From NCBI GenBank assembly GCA_024400505.1, contig JAKSMP010000008.1:1-59161 (forward strand): a DNA stretch of 59,161 bases. The letters are read 5' to 3'. The position numbers and the translations under genes were made by a program. Under the pieces are notes generated by a model. The model made no database searches, was not told the origin of the DNA, and worked only from the letters and a program-made list of their open reading frames with translations. This DNA comes from Bacteroidales bacterium. Its GTDB lineage: Bacteria; Bacteroidota; Bacteroidia; Bacteroidales; P3. This document shows, one piece after another, positions 44,902-54,055 of this stretch; the first letter of the stretch is position 1, and each line of letters begins with the position of its first letter.

Positions 44902-45798
44902 TTAGTATTCCCACATATCAGACTCGATGTCGAAGATGCGCTCTTCGATGGTCTGAGATTCGAGTTGAGCGTCTTCACCAGTAAGATAATCGTGGATCTC
45001 ACGGTTATAGACGTTGGTCACGCGGGTGACATAGCTGTCGAAATAGCGAGAGATGAAGATCTCATCGTAGCTGCGCTCAACATTGTTGTTGTACATATCA
45101 TAGGCATTGGTGCGAGCAAAAATGTTACGAACACGCATGTCGTTCATGGGAATCCAGAAACGGGTAGTGGGGTTACACTCAGTTTCGCCATCAACATCCT
45201 TGCAGTTTTCATCTACAAGTGCAAGACCAACGATGCGCACTTTCATGCGGGTGTCCTGTTTGTCGATATACCACCATTCTTTGATATGGATTTTGTAGTA
45301 ATCTTCGGGAGTGAAGCTCTTGAACTTGATGGTGTCGTGGCCTTCATCGATAATCTCACCGTAATCATCATAAACGGGGTCGGTAAGAGTGGTGTCGGCT
45401 TTGTTCAGTCTTCTGTACATGAAATCCCAGTCGATAGGAATCTTCAACTCATCGTCTTCGAAAATCTCGAACTCACCATTTGCAGCATTGCGATAGATGA
45501 GGTAGGCCAGATTGATACGTCCCTGATTGTTGTTGAGGCTATCTTCACCCTTTGGGAAATAGAAAAACTGATTGAATTTCTCGCGGAAGTCGATCGTGCG
45601 CCACATGCAGGTTTCCCATATTACATCGCTCTCACGAAGAGCGGGGTAGGGCATAGCCTGTTTGGTGGTACTGAGGGTGCGTGTGTAGAAATTGCCCAGA
45701 TTGTTCTCATCATCAGCTACTAAGATATTCTGTGCTTTGACAGACATACCAGCGATAGTGAGGAGGAATAGGCTGATGCCAAACAAAACTTTTTTCAT
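44902..45798 (-). CDS. gldN: T9SS ring protein GldN/PorN
   Basis: A 298-residue periplasmic protein that, in known systems, forms the PorK-PorN ring with GldK/PorK under the outer membrane. A signal peptide (1-22, ...MSVKAQ) and family blocks WRTIDFREKFNQFFYFP, EFEIFEDDELKIPIDW, FWIPMNDMRVRNIFAR and YNREIHDYLTGEDAQ are seen, with the same DMWEY C-terminus as the paralogue. It follows gldM by 18 nt in the order porP-gldK-gldL-gldM-gldN. Confidence 0.93.
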   Translation of the reverse strand: MKKVLFGISLFLLTIAGMSVKAQNILVADDENNLGNFYTRTLSTTKQAMPYPALRESDVIWETCMWRTIDFREKFNQFFYFPKGEDSLNNNQGRINLAYLIYRNAANGEFEIFEDDELKIPIDWDFMYRRLNKADTTLTDPVYDDYGEIIDEGHDTIKFKSFTPEDYYKIHIKEWWYIDKQDTRMKVRIVGLALVDENCKDVDGETECNPTTRFWIPMNDMRVRNIFARTNAYDMYNNNVERSYDEIFISRYFDSYVTRVTNVYNREIHDYLTGEDAQLESQTIEERIFDIESDMWEY

Positions 45799-45816
45799 AA
45801 TATTTAATTTAAGTTG

Positions 45817-47511
45817 TTACTTGGTAATACGGAATGTGTTACTGATAGTACGCTTGCTGCCGTCGGGCATCGACACATCGATGCTCAGGGTAATCTTGCA
45901 GCCAGGCTTTGCTTTCTGAATGTAGCTCATCACATCAGCACCCCATTTGGAACCGCGGTTTTCCAGGTCTGTTGCACCATTAACCTTGGTGATATCAATG
46001 GTCTGCTTGATGATAGTGGGCAAACTCATGTGGAATGCAAAGTCGCTACCATATCGTACCGAAGGACCGGGCAAGTTCTTAAGGTCTCCGATGGGAATGC
46101 TCTTACCTGCTTCAACCTTACCGAGGAAGATCTTGGGATCGGGTAATGCGCGAGCACGGAACTTATTAGAGCCCATGTGGCGAGTTCCCTTGCCATCCTT
46201 GATGGCGGCATTGATGGTAATTTCACCCTTGGTCACTTTGGGTTTGATGATATAGTGGCCAGCACCAGATTTGGGATCAGGAGTAAGGGTTGCCTGGCTA
46301 GGATCGGCCAAACTGACAACAAGGTCGTGAGCTGCAGCACCAGGTACAGAAATCTTGATAGGATTGTCGATACCGGCATAGACTACGTTCATCTCAGTCA
46401 GTTCGAATACGGCCATAGGCTCTGCTACATAGTAGCTCTGCTTGAAGTCGTAAGACTCAGTACCATTATCGTTCTTTACATATACTGTGCCGGTGATTGT
46501 TTTAGGACCAGTTGTACCACAAGTGGTGGTATAGACAACAGCACCCGAGTCGTTGGAGGTCATGCGTTGGCCACCTACAGATGCTTCGAATTTGGCCTTA
46601 GAGTCGTATGCTCCAACGTTCACGGTGAGTTCGTACTTGCCTCCCTGCATAATGTAGGATGAGTTAGAACGAGCAATGACAGCAATCTTATCGAATGAGA
46701 AGTCGTTGGAACGAACCTGCTTGAACAGCATGTTTACTGCGTCGAATTCGGCATTCATTACCTCGGCTTTCATACGAGTGAGGGTGATAATAGCTGCACC
46801 TGCAACAGTGTTGTTGAAGTTCAGCTGCTCCCATGATTTCACCTCACCTTCTTTGTTGAGGAGATGCTCTTCAACATTGAGGCCAAGGTTGACGTGTACG
46901 GAGTCTTTGCCCAAAGCTGCTTTAACAGCCTTTTTGTAGGCAATAATTTTGTTCTTCACCTCAACGGCAGCACCTTCGGTGGCTTCATCGCCTTCTGCCT
47001 TGCCCAAGAAGTAGTGTGTGCCAGCGTGGTTGTCGTCCAGTTTCTGAATCCAGCTAATACCACCAAGATGGATTGCTTCAGCAATGCTATCAAGGTTTTT
47101 GGTGCCGTCAGGATTGCGCAGAGGAATGACTCTGTTTTTTTTGCTTGCTTTCTGGGTTTCGGGATCGATGGTGACAATCTTAGCTTCTGATGCGATTGCT
47201 CCAATAAAGCTATAGGTGATAGTGTCGATACTATAAACTAGTTCGTTGGAAAGTTTCTTGATTTCCTGAGCCTGATCGTATTTTTCTTTTACTTTGCCAG
47301 GATTGTTCTTCAGGGCGAGATCAAAGTTCTCATAGGTATCTTCCAATTTCAAGACCATATTTTCATTGGACTTGTTCATGGCGTTACCCACAGTCTTGAA
47401 GCCCTCAACAACCTCAGCCGACACGTTCAGTGCCAACATGGCGGTGTACACGAGGTACATCATCTGAATCATTTTTTGTCGCGGGGTTTCCGGACAGTTT
47501 GAAGCACTCAT
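45817..47511 (-). CDS. gldM: T9SS motor protein GldM/PorM
   Basis: A 564-residue protein with one N-terminal membrane helix (about residues 15-35, MMYLVYTAMLALNVSAEVV) and a long periplasmic part built from beta domains. In known systems GldM and GldL form the proton-driven rotary motor that energises T9SS. A helical domain (40-240) precedes beta-sandwich domains with YELTVNVGAYDSKAKFEASV and AEPMAVFELTEMNVVYAGI. The conserved EGFKTVGNAMNKSNENM segment follows the helix. It is somewhat longer than the roughly 515-residue reference proteins. It lies 63 nt after gldL. Confidence 0.93.
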   Translation of the reverse strand: MSASNCPETPRQKMIQMMYLVYTAMLALNVSAEVVEGFKTVGNAMNKSNENMVLKLEDTYENFDLALKNNPGKVKEKYDQAQEIKKLSNELVYSIDTITYSFIGAIASEAKIVTIDPETQKASKKNRVIPLRNPDGTKNLDSIAEAIHLGGISWIQKLDDNHAGTHYFLGKAEGDEATEGAAVEVKNKIIAYKKAVKAALGKDSVHVNLGLNVEEHLLNKEGEVKSWEQLNFNNTVAGAAIITLTRMKAEVMNAEFDAVNMLFKQVRSNDFSFDKIAVIARSNSSYIMQGGKYELTVNVGAYDSKAKFEASVGGQRMTSNDSGAVVYTTTCGTTGPKTITGTVYVKNDNGTESYDFKQSYYVAEPMAVFELTEMNVVYAGIDNPIKISVPGAAAHDLVVSLADPSQATLTPDPKSGAGHYIIKPKVTKGEITINAAIKDGKGTRHMGSNKFRARALPDPKIFLGKVEAGKSIPIGDLKNLPGPSVRYGSDFAFHMSLPTIIKQTIDITKVNGATDLENRGSKWGADVMSYIQKAKPGCKITLSIDVSMPDGSKRTISNTFRITK

Positions 47512-47574
47512 ACTTTTCTAATTAAGAATTAAGTATTTAACTGTATTAATTTGTTAATCTTTAATTGAAAAAGA

Positions 47575-48456
47575 TTAGAGACGGGTCTGCATTGCAGCAA
47601 GCATATTACCGTAAACGTTGTTGAGTTCAGCAACCTTACGAGAAAGTGCATCAACCTGCTCTTTGTATTTGAGTACTCCTTCAGCAGAATTTGCAAAGTT
47701 AGCCATCATAGCCTGAATACGTTCCTCTACCTCCTTGGTGGCTTCGAGCTGACTGGTGGAGGTCTGCAGCTGCATTTCGTACATTGCATTTACGGAAGCA
47801 AGGCTGCCTGCAAGTTTCTTCATCTCGTCGGCATAAGATGCATCGCCAGAAGTGAGAGCCTGCGCGGTCTCCTGATAGATGGTGGTAAGGGTGTTGACTG
47901 CTTCTGATGCTTGTTTCATATTGTTGACTGCATCTGCTGCAGAATCAAGGCTAGAAACAAACTTGTCGGTGGATGCAGCTGCAGATGCGATGCCGGTAAT
48001 GGCGTTGGCACTTTCTGCAAGGTTCTCCATACCATGACCAAGGCGCTCAATGAGTTCAGGGGTTACATTGGCTTCTTCCAACATCTGATCCAAGCGAGCG
48101 GTGAGGGGATCGCTGCTAACGGGTACGTTGACTGCATTGGAAATCATATTTTGAGTACCACCCATTTCAATACCTTCGGTGTTCTCAGCGCCTTCAATGC
48201 CTTCACCTTCGGGAATGCCAGCCAGCTGAGGATATACGAGAGTCCAGTCAAATTCTACGTGTGGGGGTTCGAATGCTGAAAGGAAGAAGATGATGGTCTC
48301 TACACCCATACCGATAATCAGCATGATAGTACCACCAGGCCAGTGATTAATCTTGAACAGTGCGCCCACGATAACGACTGCAGCGCCCCATCCATAAAGT
48401 TTGGACATGAAGTTCTTATATCCTTTGCTTCGTACTAAATTGTCTAACCAACTCAT
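47575..48456 (-). CDS. gldL: T9SS motor protein GldL/PorL
   Basis: A 293-residue inner-membrane protein with two N-terminal helices (about 18-40 and 43-62: GWGAAVVIVGALFKINHWPGG, MLIIGMGVETIIFFLSAF) that carry the conserved Glu (E53) in the second helix. A long helical cytoplasmic part follows (coiled-coil, with many Ala/Ser/Glu). It forms the pentameric stator-like ring around the GldM dimer. The length resembles PorL of Porphyromonas (about 300 residues) rather than the shorter Flavobacterium GldL. It lies 66 nt after gldK. Confidence 0.93.
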   Translation of the reverse strand: MSWLDNLVRSKGYKNFMSKLYGWGAAVVIVGALFKINHWPGGTIMLIIGMGVETIIFFLSAFEPPHVEFDWTLVYPQLAGIPEGEGIEGAENTEGIEMGGTQNMISNAVNVPVSSDPLTARLDQMLEEANVTPELIERLGHGMENLAESANAITGIASAAASTDKFVSSLDSAADAVNNMKQASEAVNTLTTIYQETAQALTSGDASYADEMKKLAGSLASVNAMYEMQLQTSTSQLEATKEVEERIQAMMANFANSAEGVLKYKEQVDALSRKVAELNNVYGNMLAAMQTRL

Positions 48457-48522
48457 GTTGTTTGATTTTTTATGATGTTACTTATTTATGTATTTTGATT
48501 TCTAAACTAATGCGTGCTACTA

Positions 48523-49887
48523 TTAGTAGACATTGGAAGCAGTCTTCAGGTTGTCGCCTTTAACACGACCCAGATAGGGCTGGATGCAGCGGAAGCCAAT
48601 ATAGCACTTGCTGGTGTCTTGGAACTCGTAGGTGCGGGTCTGAACCTGGATGTAGTATTTCTGATCTTTCCAGCTGCCACCACGTACGACTTTGCGCTTC
48701 ATTGCGATAGGATCGCTCTCTTGAGCGTTGTAGTTGTAGTAGGGAGAAAGTGCATTAGCTACGATATAGGTTGACTCGTTGAAAGCATCGGAGCACCATT
48801 CGGAAACGTTACCGGCCATGTCATACAGACCATAGTCGTTGGGAGCATAGTGACCAACAACCAAGGTGCGAACACCACCATCATCGTCGTATGCGCCACG
48901 GAGAGGCTCATAGTTGGCAAGGAAGCATCCGTTAGGGTTGCGGACATAAGGACCGCCCCAAGGATAGCTCTCAGCTGCGATACCGCCACGTGCTGCAAAC
49001 TCCCATTCACCTTCGGAAGGAAGACGGAAGTCATTCATAGGCTCGTAGTTGATGTCAGCAAGATAGTCGTTGAGGAACTTGCTACGCCAAATGCAGAATG
49101 CACGAGCCTGGAGCCAGCTGATACCTACAACAGGATAGTTGTCATAGGCTGCGGAGGTGAAATAGTTGCGGGTGAAGTCGTCGTTCATAGAATAGGTATA
49201 GTCGTGAACCCAGCAGAGTGTGTCAGGATATACATTGATGCGCTCTTTATGAACGAAGGAGGTCCGATTGTTCAAACCACGGGGACGAGCGGTGTAAAGG
49301 GTACCACGATGTTCTTCCTTATTCTGAACACCAGCCTCTTTGCGAGCTGCATCAGCGTAGTCAATCCAATAGTATTCATAATTGAGTTTGGATGCATCAA
49401 TTTCGCGACGACCGAAATATCTGTCTTTTTCAGCAACATAAAGACCATTGAGAGCCTCGCGTACTTCGGGGTCATCCCATTTGATTTTGGTCTTGTAGTT
49501 GATGTTTGGTGGGTCGAGAGCCTCACCGTATTCGTTTTCTTCAATTTGATAGCCATCGAGACCGCCTTCGGCAAGCATCTTGCGAACCATAGAGTCGGTG
49601 ACCCATGCCACAAACTGGCGATATTCGTTGTTGGTGATTTCAGTCTCATCCATGAAGAAAGAAGAGACCTGCATGGTGCGGGGCTGAGAGGTGACACCAT
49701 AGGTGTTGTTCTGGACACCTGCGCCCATGCTGAAGTTGCCCTGGTTGATGAATACCATGCCTTTGAGGTCGATATCCTCAAACTGATTGCGGTCGAGAAC
49801 ACCGGTCAGTTCGCCATTCGAGGACTTTTGTGAACAGCCGCAGAGAATGACCACGGATGCTGCTAGTAAGAAAAATAACTTTTTCAT
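48523..49887 (-). CDS. gldK: T9SS lipoprotein GldK/PorK
   Basis: A 454-residue outer-membrane lipoprotein of the formylglycine-generating-enzyme (SUMF1) fold that builds the periplasmic ring with GldN. The lipobox is ILCGC (C18). The FGE-like domain shows ETEITNNEYRQFVAWV, VGISWLQARAFCIWR, RLPSEGEWEFAARGG, DMAGNVSEW and VVRGGSWKD. In this family the fold is structural, not enzymatic. It follows porP by 112 nt and starts the gldKLMN block. Confidence 0.95.
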   Translation of the reverse strand: MKKLFFLLAASVVILCGCSQKSSNGELTGVLDRNQFEDIDLKGMVFINQGNFSMGAGVQNNTYGVTSQPRTMQVSSFFMDETEITNNEYRQFVAWVTDSMVRKMLAEGGLDGYQIEENEYGEALDPPNINYKTKIKWDDPEVREALNGLYVAEKDRYFGRREIDASKLNYEYYWIDYADAARKEAGVQNKEEHRGTLYTARPRGLNNRTSFVHKERINVYPDTLCWVHDYTYSMNDDFTRNYFTSAAYDNYPVVGISWLQARAFCIWRSKFLNDYLADINYEPMNDFRLPSEGEWEFAARGGIAAESYPWGGPYVRNPNGCFLANYEPLRGAYDDDGGVRTLVVGHYAPNDYGLYDMAGNVSEWCSDAFNESTYIVANALSPYYNYNAQESDPIAMKRKVVRGGSWKDQKYYIQVQTRTYEFQDTSKCYIGFRCIQPYLGRVKGDNLKTASNVY

Positions 49888-49999
49888 ATTATAAGTACTT
49901 TATTATTATTCTAAAGAATCTGTTCTGTTAGCCGTGCTTTTTCTTGTTATTATACGATTTTTTGTGGATTTTGTTTCGTTTTAATGAGATATTGTATTG

Positions 50000-50992
50000 T
50001 TAAAGTAGGTAGATACTATTACCATAGGAGGTAGGAGCTTTCTGAGGAATGACCACTTTGAAGCAGTATTTCAGGTAGAGTTCTGCCGAACCAAAACTGC
50101 GGCCGGGTTTGAATGTGCCAAGGCTGCTGGTGGTGATGTCGTAGGATGCGCCTATGCGGAGTTTCTTCCAATGCACGCCTGCCAAAAGGTAGATGGCGTC
50201 AGTAACACGATATCCGAGACCTCCCCAGAATGCGTTGCGATAGTCAATCAAGCAGGACAGGTCGGCTTGGAAATAGCTGAAAGCAGCGGTGCGGAGCAAT
50301 GCGGAAGGTTTGATGCGTACGGAGGGTGCGCCTGCTGGAGTGTACTCATAACCGCCCATGGCATAAATGGTGCGAACATTGCGATAGGCAAGGGCCTCAC
50401 TGTGTGCTCCCAACAAGTTTTTTGCTGCAAGGCCAACGTAATATTTGCCAGGTACTTGGTAGTATAAACCAACGGATGCATCAATAAGCATTTCTGACGC
50501 TGCCGTAGTGGGAATGGCGGGGTCGTTGGCGTCATTGCCGTGCAAAGCACTGGGGTCGAAACTGCTATTAAGAAGACCTAACTCTGCACCAGCGGAAAGG
50601 TTACCATCTCCCCAGAACATACGGAAAGCATAGTCAAGGTTGACATAGATGTTGTCGTGGTATCCGATTTCATCTTTGACAAATGTGAAACCAAGGCCAC
50701 CATGGAGGAATTTCACAGGCATGTCGAAGGAGAACAGAATGTCAGTGGGGGTAGAACCTGCATCGCTGCCATTGGTAGGATTGTCGAGTTTCAGTCCCAT
50801 CCACTGGTTGCGATACATCAGCGTTGCGCAGATGGATCCAGAACTACCAGCATAGCCAGGATTGAAAGACATTCTGTTGAACATGTATTGCGAGAATTGG
50901 GGCTCCTGGGCCATGGTTGCACATGAAAATCCCAATGCTATCACCAAAAGTGATAGTTTCTTGCTCAGTTTGATTCTCATGTGAACACTCAT
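50000..50992 (-). CDS. porP: PorP/SprF-family T9SS outer-membrane protein
   Basis: A 330-residue outer-membrane beta-barrel of the PorP/SprF family, required for T9SS function and thought to link the outer membrane to the GldM/GldK assembly. A signal peptide ends CATMAQ and is followed by the hallmark EPQFSQYMFNRMSFNPGYAGS; the strand pattern continues with RNQWMGLKLDNP and GLGFTFVKDEIGYHDNIYVNLDYAFR. A start at the second ATG (50980) is equally good. It is the first gene of the porP-gldKLMN-gldN2 operon. Confidence 0.93.
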   Translation of the reverse strand: MSVHMRIKLSKKLSLLVIALGFSCATMAQEPQFSQYMFNRMSFNPGYAGSSGSICATLMYRNQWMGLKLDNPTNGSDAGSTPTDILFSFDMPVKFLHGGLGFTFVKDEIGYHDNIYVNLDYAFRMFWGDGNLSAGAELGLLNSSFDPSALHGNDANDPAIPTTAASEMLIDASVGLYYQVPGKYYVGLAAKNLLGAHSEALAYRNVRTIYAMGGYEYTPAGAPSVRIKPSALLRTAAFSYFQADLSCLIDYRNAFWGGLGYRVTDAIYLLAGVHWKKLRIGASYDITTSSLGTFKPGRSFGSAELYLKYCFKVVIPQKAPTSYGNSIYLL

Positions 50993-51082
50993 ATTGATAT
51001 CATGTAATTATTTAATATTCTTATGTATTATTGTACTAAATAGTCCCACTTATCGGAATAAGGTGAGCCTAATTTGGACTTG

Positions 51083-51090
51083 CAAAGATA
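51083..51090 (-). promoter_or_regulatory. Promoter -7 element for the porP-gld operon
   Basis: The minus strand reads TATCTTTGC, about 90-100 nt upstream of porP. No good -33 element. Confidence 0.5.
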
Positions 51091-51186
51091 GCAATAAATA
51101 TTTATTTATGATGTTTTTTTTCTATTTTTTTTCTATTTTTATCGGACAAAAATATGTAAAAGCGTGCTTTTGTGGATTTATTGATA

Positions 51187-52068
51187 CTATTGGACGTGGG
51201 GAATAACGCAGCTTTCGGGGAATAGGTCGGTGAGTTCGGCCTGGATTCTTACAGCGTGGCTTCGGGTGTTGGCAAGTGACAGGATGATGCGGATATCTCG
51301 GTTGATTTCGTTTTTCTCTAGGATCACTTTGCCTTGTAACTCTTGTGGAAGTCGGTTGATTTCGACTAGCACTGCATGATTTGAACTGACGGTGCACAAT
51401 TCAAGGTCAAAGCAGGATTTGAGAGGAATGGTTGGGGCTGTGGTTGTACTGTCGGTATCAATGCCCAAGGCAATTGTGTCGGTGCGGGGTTGCTTCCCCG
51501 CTTCATCTGTAGTGATAGTAGGCTTTGTGGTTTTGCGGGGGGCTGGCTTTGCAGTGGGTCTAGGCGGTTCTAATCCATCCTTGGTGCAAGGTGAGTAAGG
51601 AGAGATGCGCCGGGTTTGGCTTCTGTCTCTGAAACTTAGGTATTCGTCTAGGGTGAGGGCAAGCGTGTCTTGAATTGCCCATAACATTTGGCCAAGGTCT
51701 GCAGGAATGGTGGTGACAGTGACTTTTCCAGAACCTCTGATGCCGAGTGCCTTACAAGCAATTTTGGTCATGTCCAAAACATTGGATTTGGGACATCGAT
51801 CGTTCACTTTCACGATGATGGTTTGCCCAGTGATTGGGTATGTGACAGAAAGGAATGTTCCGAAAGGGATTGTGCGGTGGGCAGCTGTGTATTGATTCTG
51901 TCGGAAAATCTCTCCGTTTGAAGTTTTCCGCCCAACAAATCTGTCGGAATAGTAGGTGCCAAGCATCGTTACTTCTTGCGAGGCTTGGGATGCACTATCT
52001 GGCTCATTTTGAGCAAATCCTAATATTGAGGATATGAGTGCTAAGAGGATAAAAACAACCTTTTTAAT
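51187..52068 (-). CDS. RlpA-like septal-ring/lytic-transglycosylase family protein with ATT start
   Basis: A protein of about 293 residues with a double-psi beta-barrel of the RlpA family (TYYSDRFVGRKTSNGE, AAHRTIPFGTFLSVT, VKVNDRCPKSNVLDMTK). RlpA proteins act on naked glycan strands at the septum. A Pro/Thr-rich linker (about 150-210) follows, then a C-terminal region that may be SPOR-like. The first ATG (51966) would remove the export signal. Upstream in frame the sequence encodes KKVVFILLALISSILGFAQ, a clean signal peptide, beginning at an ATT at 52068 with no ATG/GTG/TTG before it. It lies 22 nt after kdsC. Confidence 0.72.
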   Translation of the reverse strand: MKKVVFILLALISSILGFAQNEPDSASQASQEVTMLGTYYSDRFVGRKTSNGEIFRQNQYTAAHRTIPFGTFLSVTYPITGQTIIVKVNDRCPKSNVLDMTKIACKALGIRGSGKVTVTTIPADLGQMLWAIQDTLALTLDEYLSFRDRSQTRRISPYSPCTKDGLEPPRPTAKPAPRKTTKPTITTDEAGKQPRTDTIALGIDTDSTTTAPTIPLKSCFDLELCTVSSNHAVLVEINRLPQELQGKVILEKNEINRDIRIILSLANTRSHAVRIQAELTDLFPESCVIPHVQ

Positions 52069-52090
52069 ATGCGATGATTTAAGTTAATAA

Positions 52091-52627
52091 TTACCATGTA
52101 AGTGCTTCATGGCATTCGTCTTTTGCATCGAACCAATTGCCTTGAAGGCGTAGTGTTTGTTCTATAATGTCTCGTACGCAGCCTTGCCCTCCCTTGAAAT
52201 GTGAGATATATTGGCTGATGGATTTGATTTCAGTGGCGGCATCAGCAGGGCAGGCTGCAACACCGCAATGAAGCATCATCTGATAATCGGGAATATCATC
52301 CCCCATGCAGATGACTTGTTCGGAAGTGAGGTTGTTTTGTGACAAGAAGTTACGGTAAACCTCAATTTTGTTGGAACATCCTGTATAGCATTGGGTGACC
52401 CCAACGGCTTTCATCCGTAATTCGATGCTGAGGGATTTTGCTCCAGAAATGATGGCGATAGTGTATCCCTTTTTGACTGCGTATTGGATGGCAAACCCAT
52501 CTTTCACATTCCCAGCGCGAATGGTGTCTCCTTGGTAGGTAGTCCATACGCTTCCGTCGGTCATAACGCCATCAAAATCAAATACGAAAGCTTTTATATT
52601 GTGTAGTTTCTCTTTGTAGTTTATCAT
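52091..52627 (-). CDS. kdsC: 3-deoxy-D-manno-octulosonate 8-phosphate phosphatase
   Basis: HAD-family phosphatase that converts Kdo-8-phosphate to Kdo for lipopolysaccharide inner-core synthesis. The 178 residues contain the HAD nucleophile motif DFDG (17-20, D17 and D19), the Ser/Thr motif IIISG-like AIISGAK, and the CMGDDIPDYQMM motif with the last two Asp residues. The size matches KdsC (about 170-190). It is encoded between the deacetylase and rlpA genes, 12 nt downstream of the former. Confidence 0.88.
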   Translation of the reverse strand: MINYKEKLHNIKAFVFDFDGVMTDGSVWTTYQGDTIRAGNVKDGFAIQYAVKKGYTIAIISGAKSLSIELRMKAVGVTQCYTGCSNKIEVYRNFLSQNNLTSEQVICMGDDIPDYQMMLHCGVAACPADAATEIKSISQYISHFKGGQGCVRDIIEQTLRLQGNWFDAKDECHEALTW

Positions 52628-52639
52628 TGTTTTTTGAAG

Positions 52640-53959
52640 CTATTTTTTGACATAGTCTATTACCTGGTCATATACGTTCCGCCAACCGCCCCAACCGTAG
52701 GTCTCTGATAGGTTTTGGTTGTGGAAAATGCAGCTAAACGTACCATTAACGGATTTTACTTCGTCAATGAGCGAACAATATAACTCTAATGCTTTAGAAG
52801 GAGAGAGATTTAGATGATTCCTAAAAGTGGTGTCCATGGTGACAAAAGGATGCACGATAAGGTCCATCTCCTGATTGCTTTTAAGGTCGAAGAAGGGAAG
52901 TGGTGTGCAGCTGCCATTGCGAAAGCCGGGTGCCTGAGCAAACCCCATGGTGTAGTCGTGGATGATGCCTAACTCGGCCAACATTTGATAAGATTCGGGA
53001 AGTGAGAACCGGAGGAAATGGAATCTGTTGCGATGAATGGGGCGGTGAATTATGTTGGATAAACGGCGGATCTCGTTTTCCATCATTTCGGCATTATCTC
53101 CGCTGTGGTAGCTTCCGTGTATGCCGAGTTTGGCATAGTCGCCTATATGCTTAAGAAGTTCTTGGAATCTATTGTAGTAGAAAGGGGTAGGCTTGTCGTA
53201 AAGGTCGTAATCTCCCATGAGAACAAAGAATTGCAGTTGATCGCGGTCGAAGTCTTTGCTCTTGGAAATGATGTAGTCAAAGGTGTCGAAGGGATCGGCT
53301 TCTTTCCCTTGGAGTACTTTCATCCTGAGTTTTACATCTTGGGGACGATGTCGGACGACGATATCTCGGAAAATGCCAATGCTGCTGCGCACTAAACCTT
53401 TGGACAGGTAGCAATAGGCTGCGTCAATGTCAATGGTTTGGTCAAATCTGAAAGTTCGAGGGCGGAAAGGTATATTGGGAAAATAGCGCAAGAGAACCTC
53501 TTTGATCATCAGCGCCCAATGCTCAACAACAGGGATGCGTAAGAAGTTGTGCTTGTAAGCTATTAGCTCAGACATGAGAATGCGGCCATGTTCGTCTTGT
53601 TTGTGAGGGAGATATTCCTCGTAGCGAGATAGCATGTAGAATATGGCTGCAAAGGGGTCGAATGGTAGGTCGGGGGAATCTCCTTCGACGGGGAATAGGG
53701 CAGGGAATCCGTTGTTGGTAAAATACTGAGGATCGTAGTTGTCAATTTTGGTTCGGAAGAGGAATTTGCAAGATTTGAAGTATGGAATGCCTGCCATGCC
53801 ACAGGGCTTAGGCCCATAGGCGAGTTTCGGCCCTTCGTGGTGCTGGAATGTATCCCAGTCGGCGGTGATAGCAAACTCAGTCCGAAGTATGCCTTGCATG
53901 ACCACATTGGTAGTGTAGCCTAAGCGATTTGTTATTTTGGGTACAAATATCAGCAGCAT
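52640..53959 (-). CDS. Polysaccharide deacetylase-family protein
   Basis: A 439-residue protein with an N-terminal domain often seen with NodB-like deacetylases in Bacteroidota and a NodB/PDA-like fold further on. The segments FDQTIDIDAAYCYLSKGL, LGIHGSYHSGDNAE (HGSYHS, a likely metal-His pair) and HFLRFSLPESYQML fit. Substrate is unknown; surface polysaccharide or peptidoglycan GlcNAc are possible. A TATCTTTGC promoter element is 23 nt upstream, and kdsC follows by 12 nt. Confidence 0.75.
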   Translation of the reverse strand: MLLIFVPKITNRLGYTTNVVMQGILRTEFAITADWDTFQHHEGPKLAYGPKPCGMAGIPYFKSCKFLFRTKIDNYDPQYFTNNGFPALFPVEGDSPDLPFDPFAAIFYMLSRYEEYLPHKQDEHGRILMSELIAYKHNFLRIPVVEHWALMIKEVLLRYFPNIPFRPRTFRFDQTIDIDAAYCYLSKGLVRSSIGIFRDIVVRHRPQDVKLRMKVLQGKEADPFDTFDYIISKSKDFDRDQLQFFVLMGDYDLYDKPTPFYYNRFQELLKHIGDYAKLGIHGSYHSGDNAEMMENEIRRLSNIIHRPIHRNRFHFLRFSLPESYQMLAELGIIHDYTMGFAQAPGFRNGSCTPLPFFDLKSNQEMDLIVHPFVTMDTTFRNHLNLSPSKALELYCSLIDEVKSVNGTFSCIFHNQNLSETYGWGGWRNVYDQVIDYVKK

Positions 53960-53981
53960 TACGAGTTGCTTTTAAAAAGTG

Positions 53982-53989
53982 CAAAGATA
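53982..53989 (-). promoter_or_regulatory. Promoter -7 element for the deacetylase-kdsC-rlpA operon
   Basis: The minus strand reads TATCTTTGC, 22 nt upstream of the deacetylase ATG. Confidence 0.55.
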
Positions 53990-54055
53990 CAACTATTTTT
54001 CGGATAAAGCGAAAAAAAGTTTCATTTGGATGCTTGAACGGACAAAGAACTATCC

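Noticed and set aside
44827-45723. Plus-strand frame opposite gldN (298 codons)
   Set aside because: Antisense to a recognised T9SS gene; the translation has no features of its own.
48850-49833. Long plus-strand frame opposite gldK (327 codons)
   Set aside because: It lies wholly antisense to a strongly recognised gene and its translation has no domain or signal. It is a codon-bias shadow.
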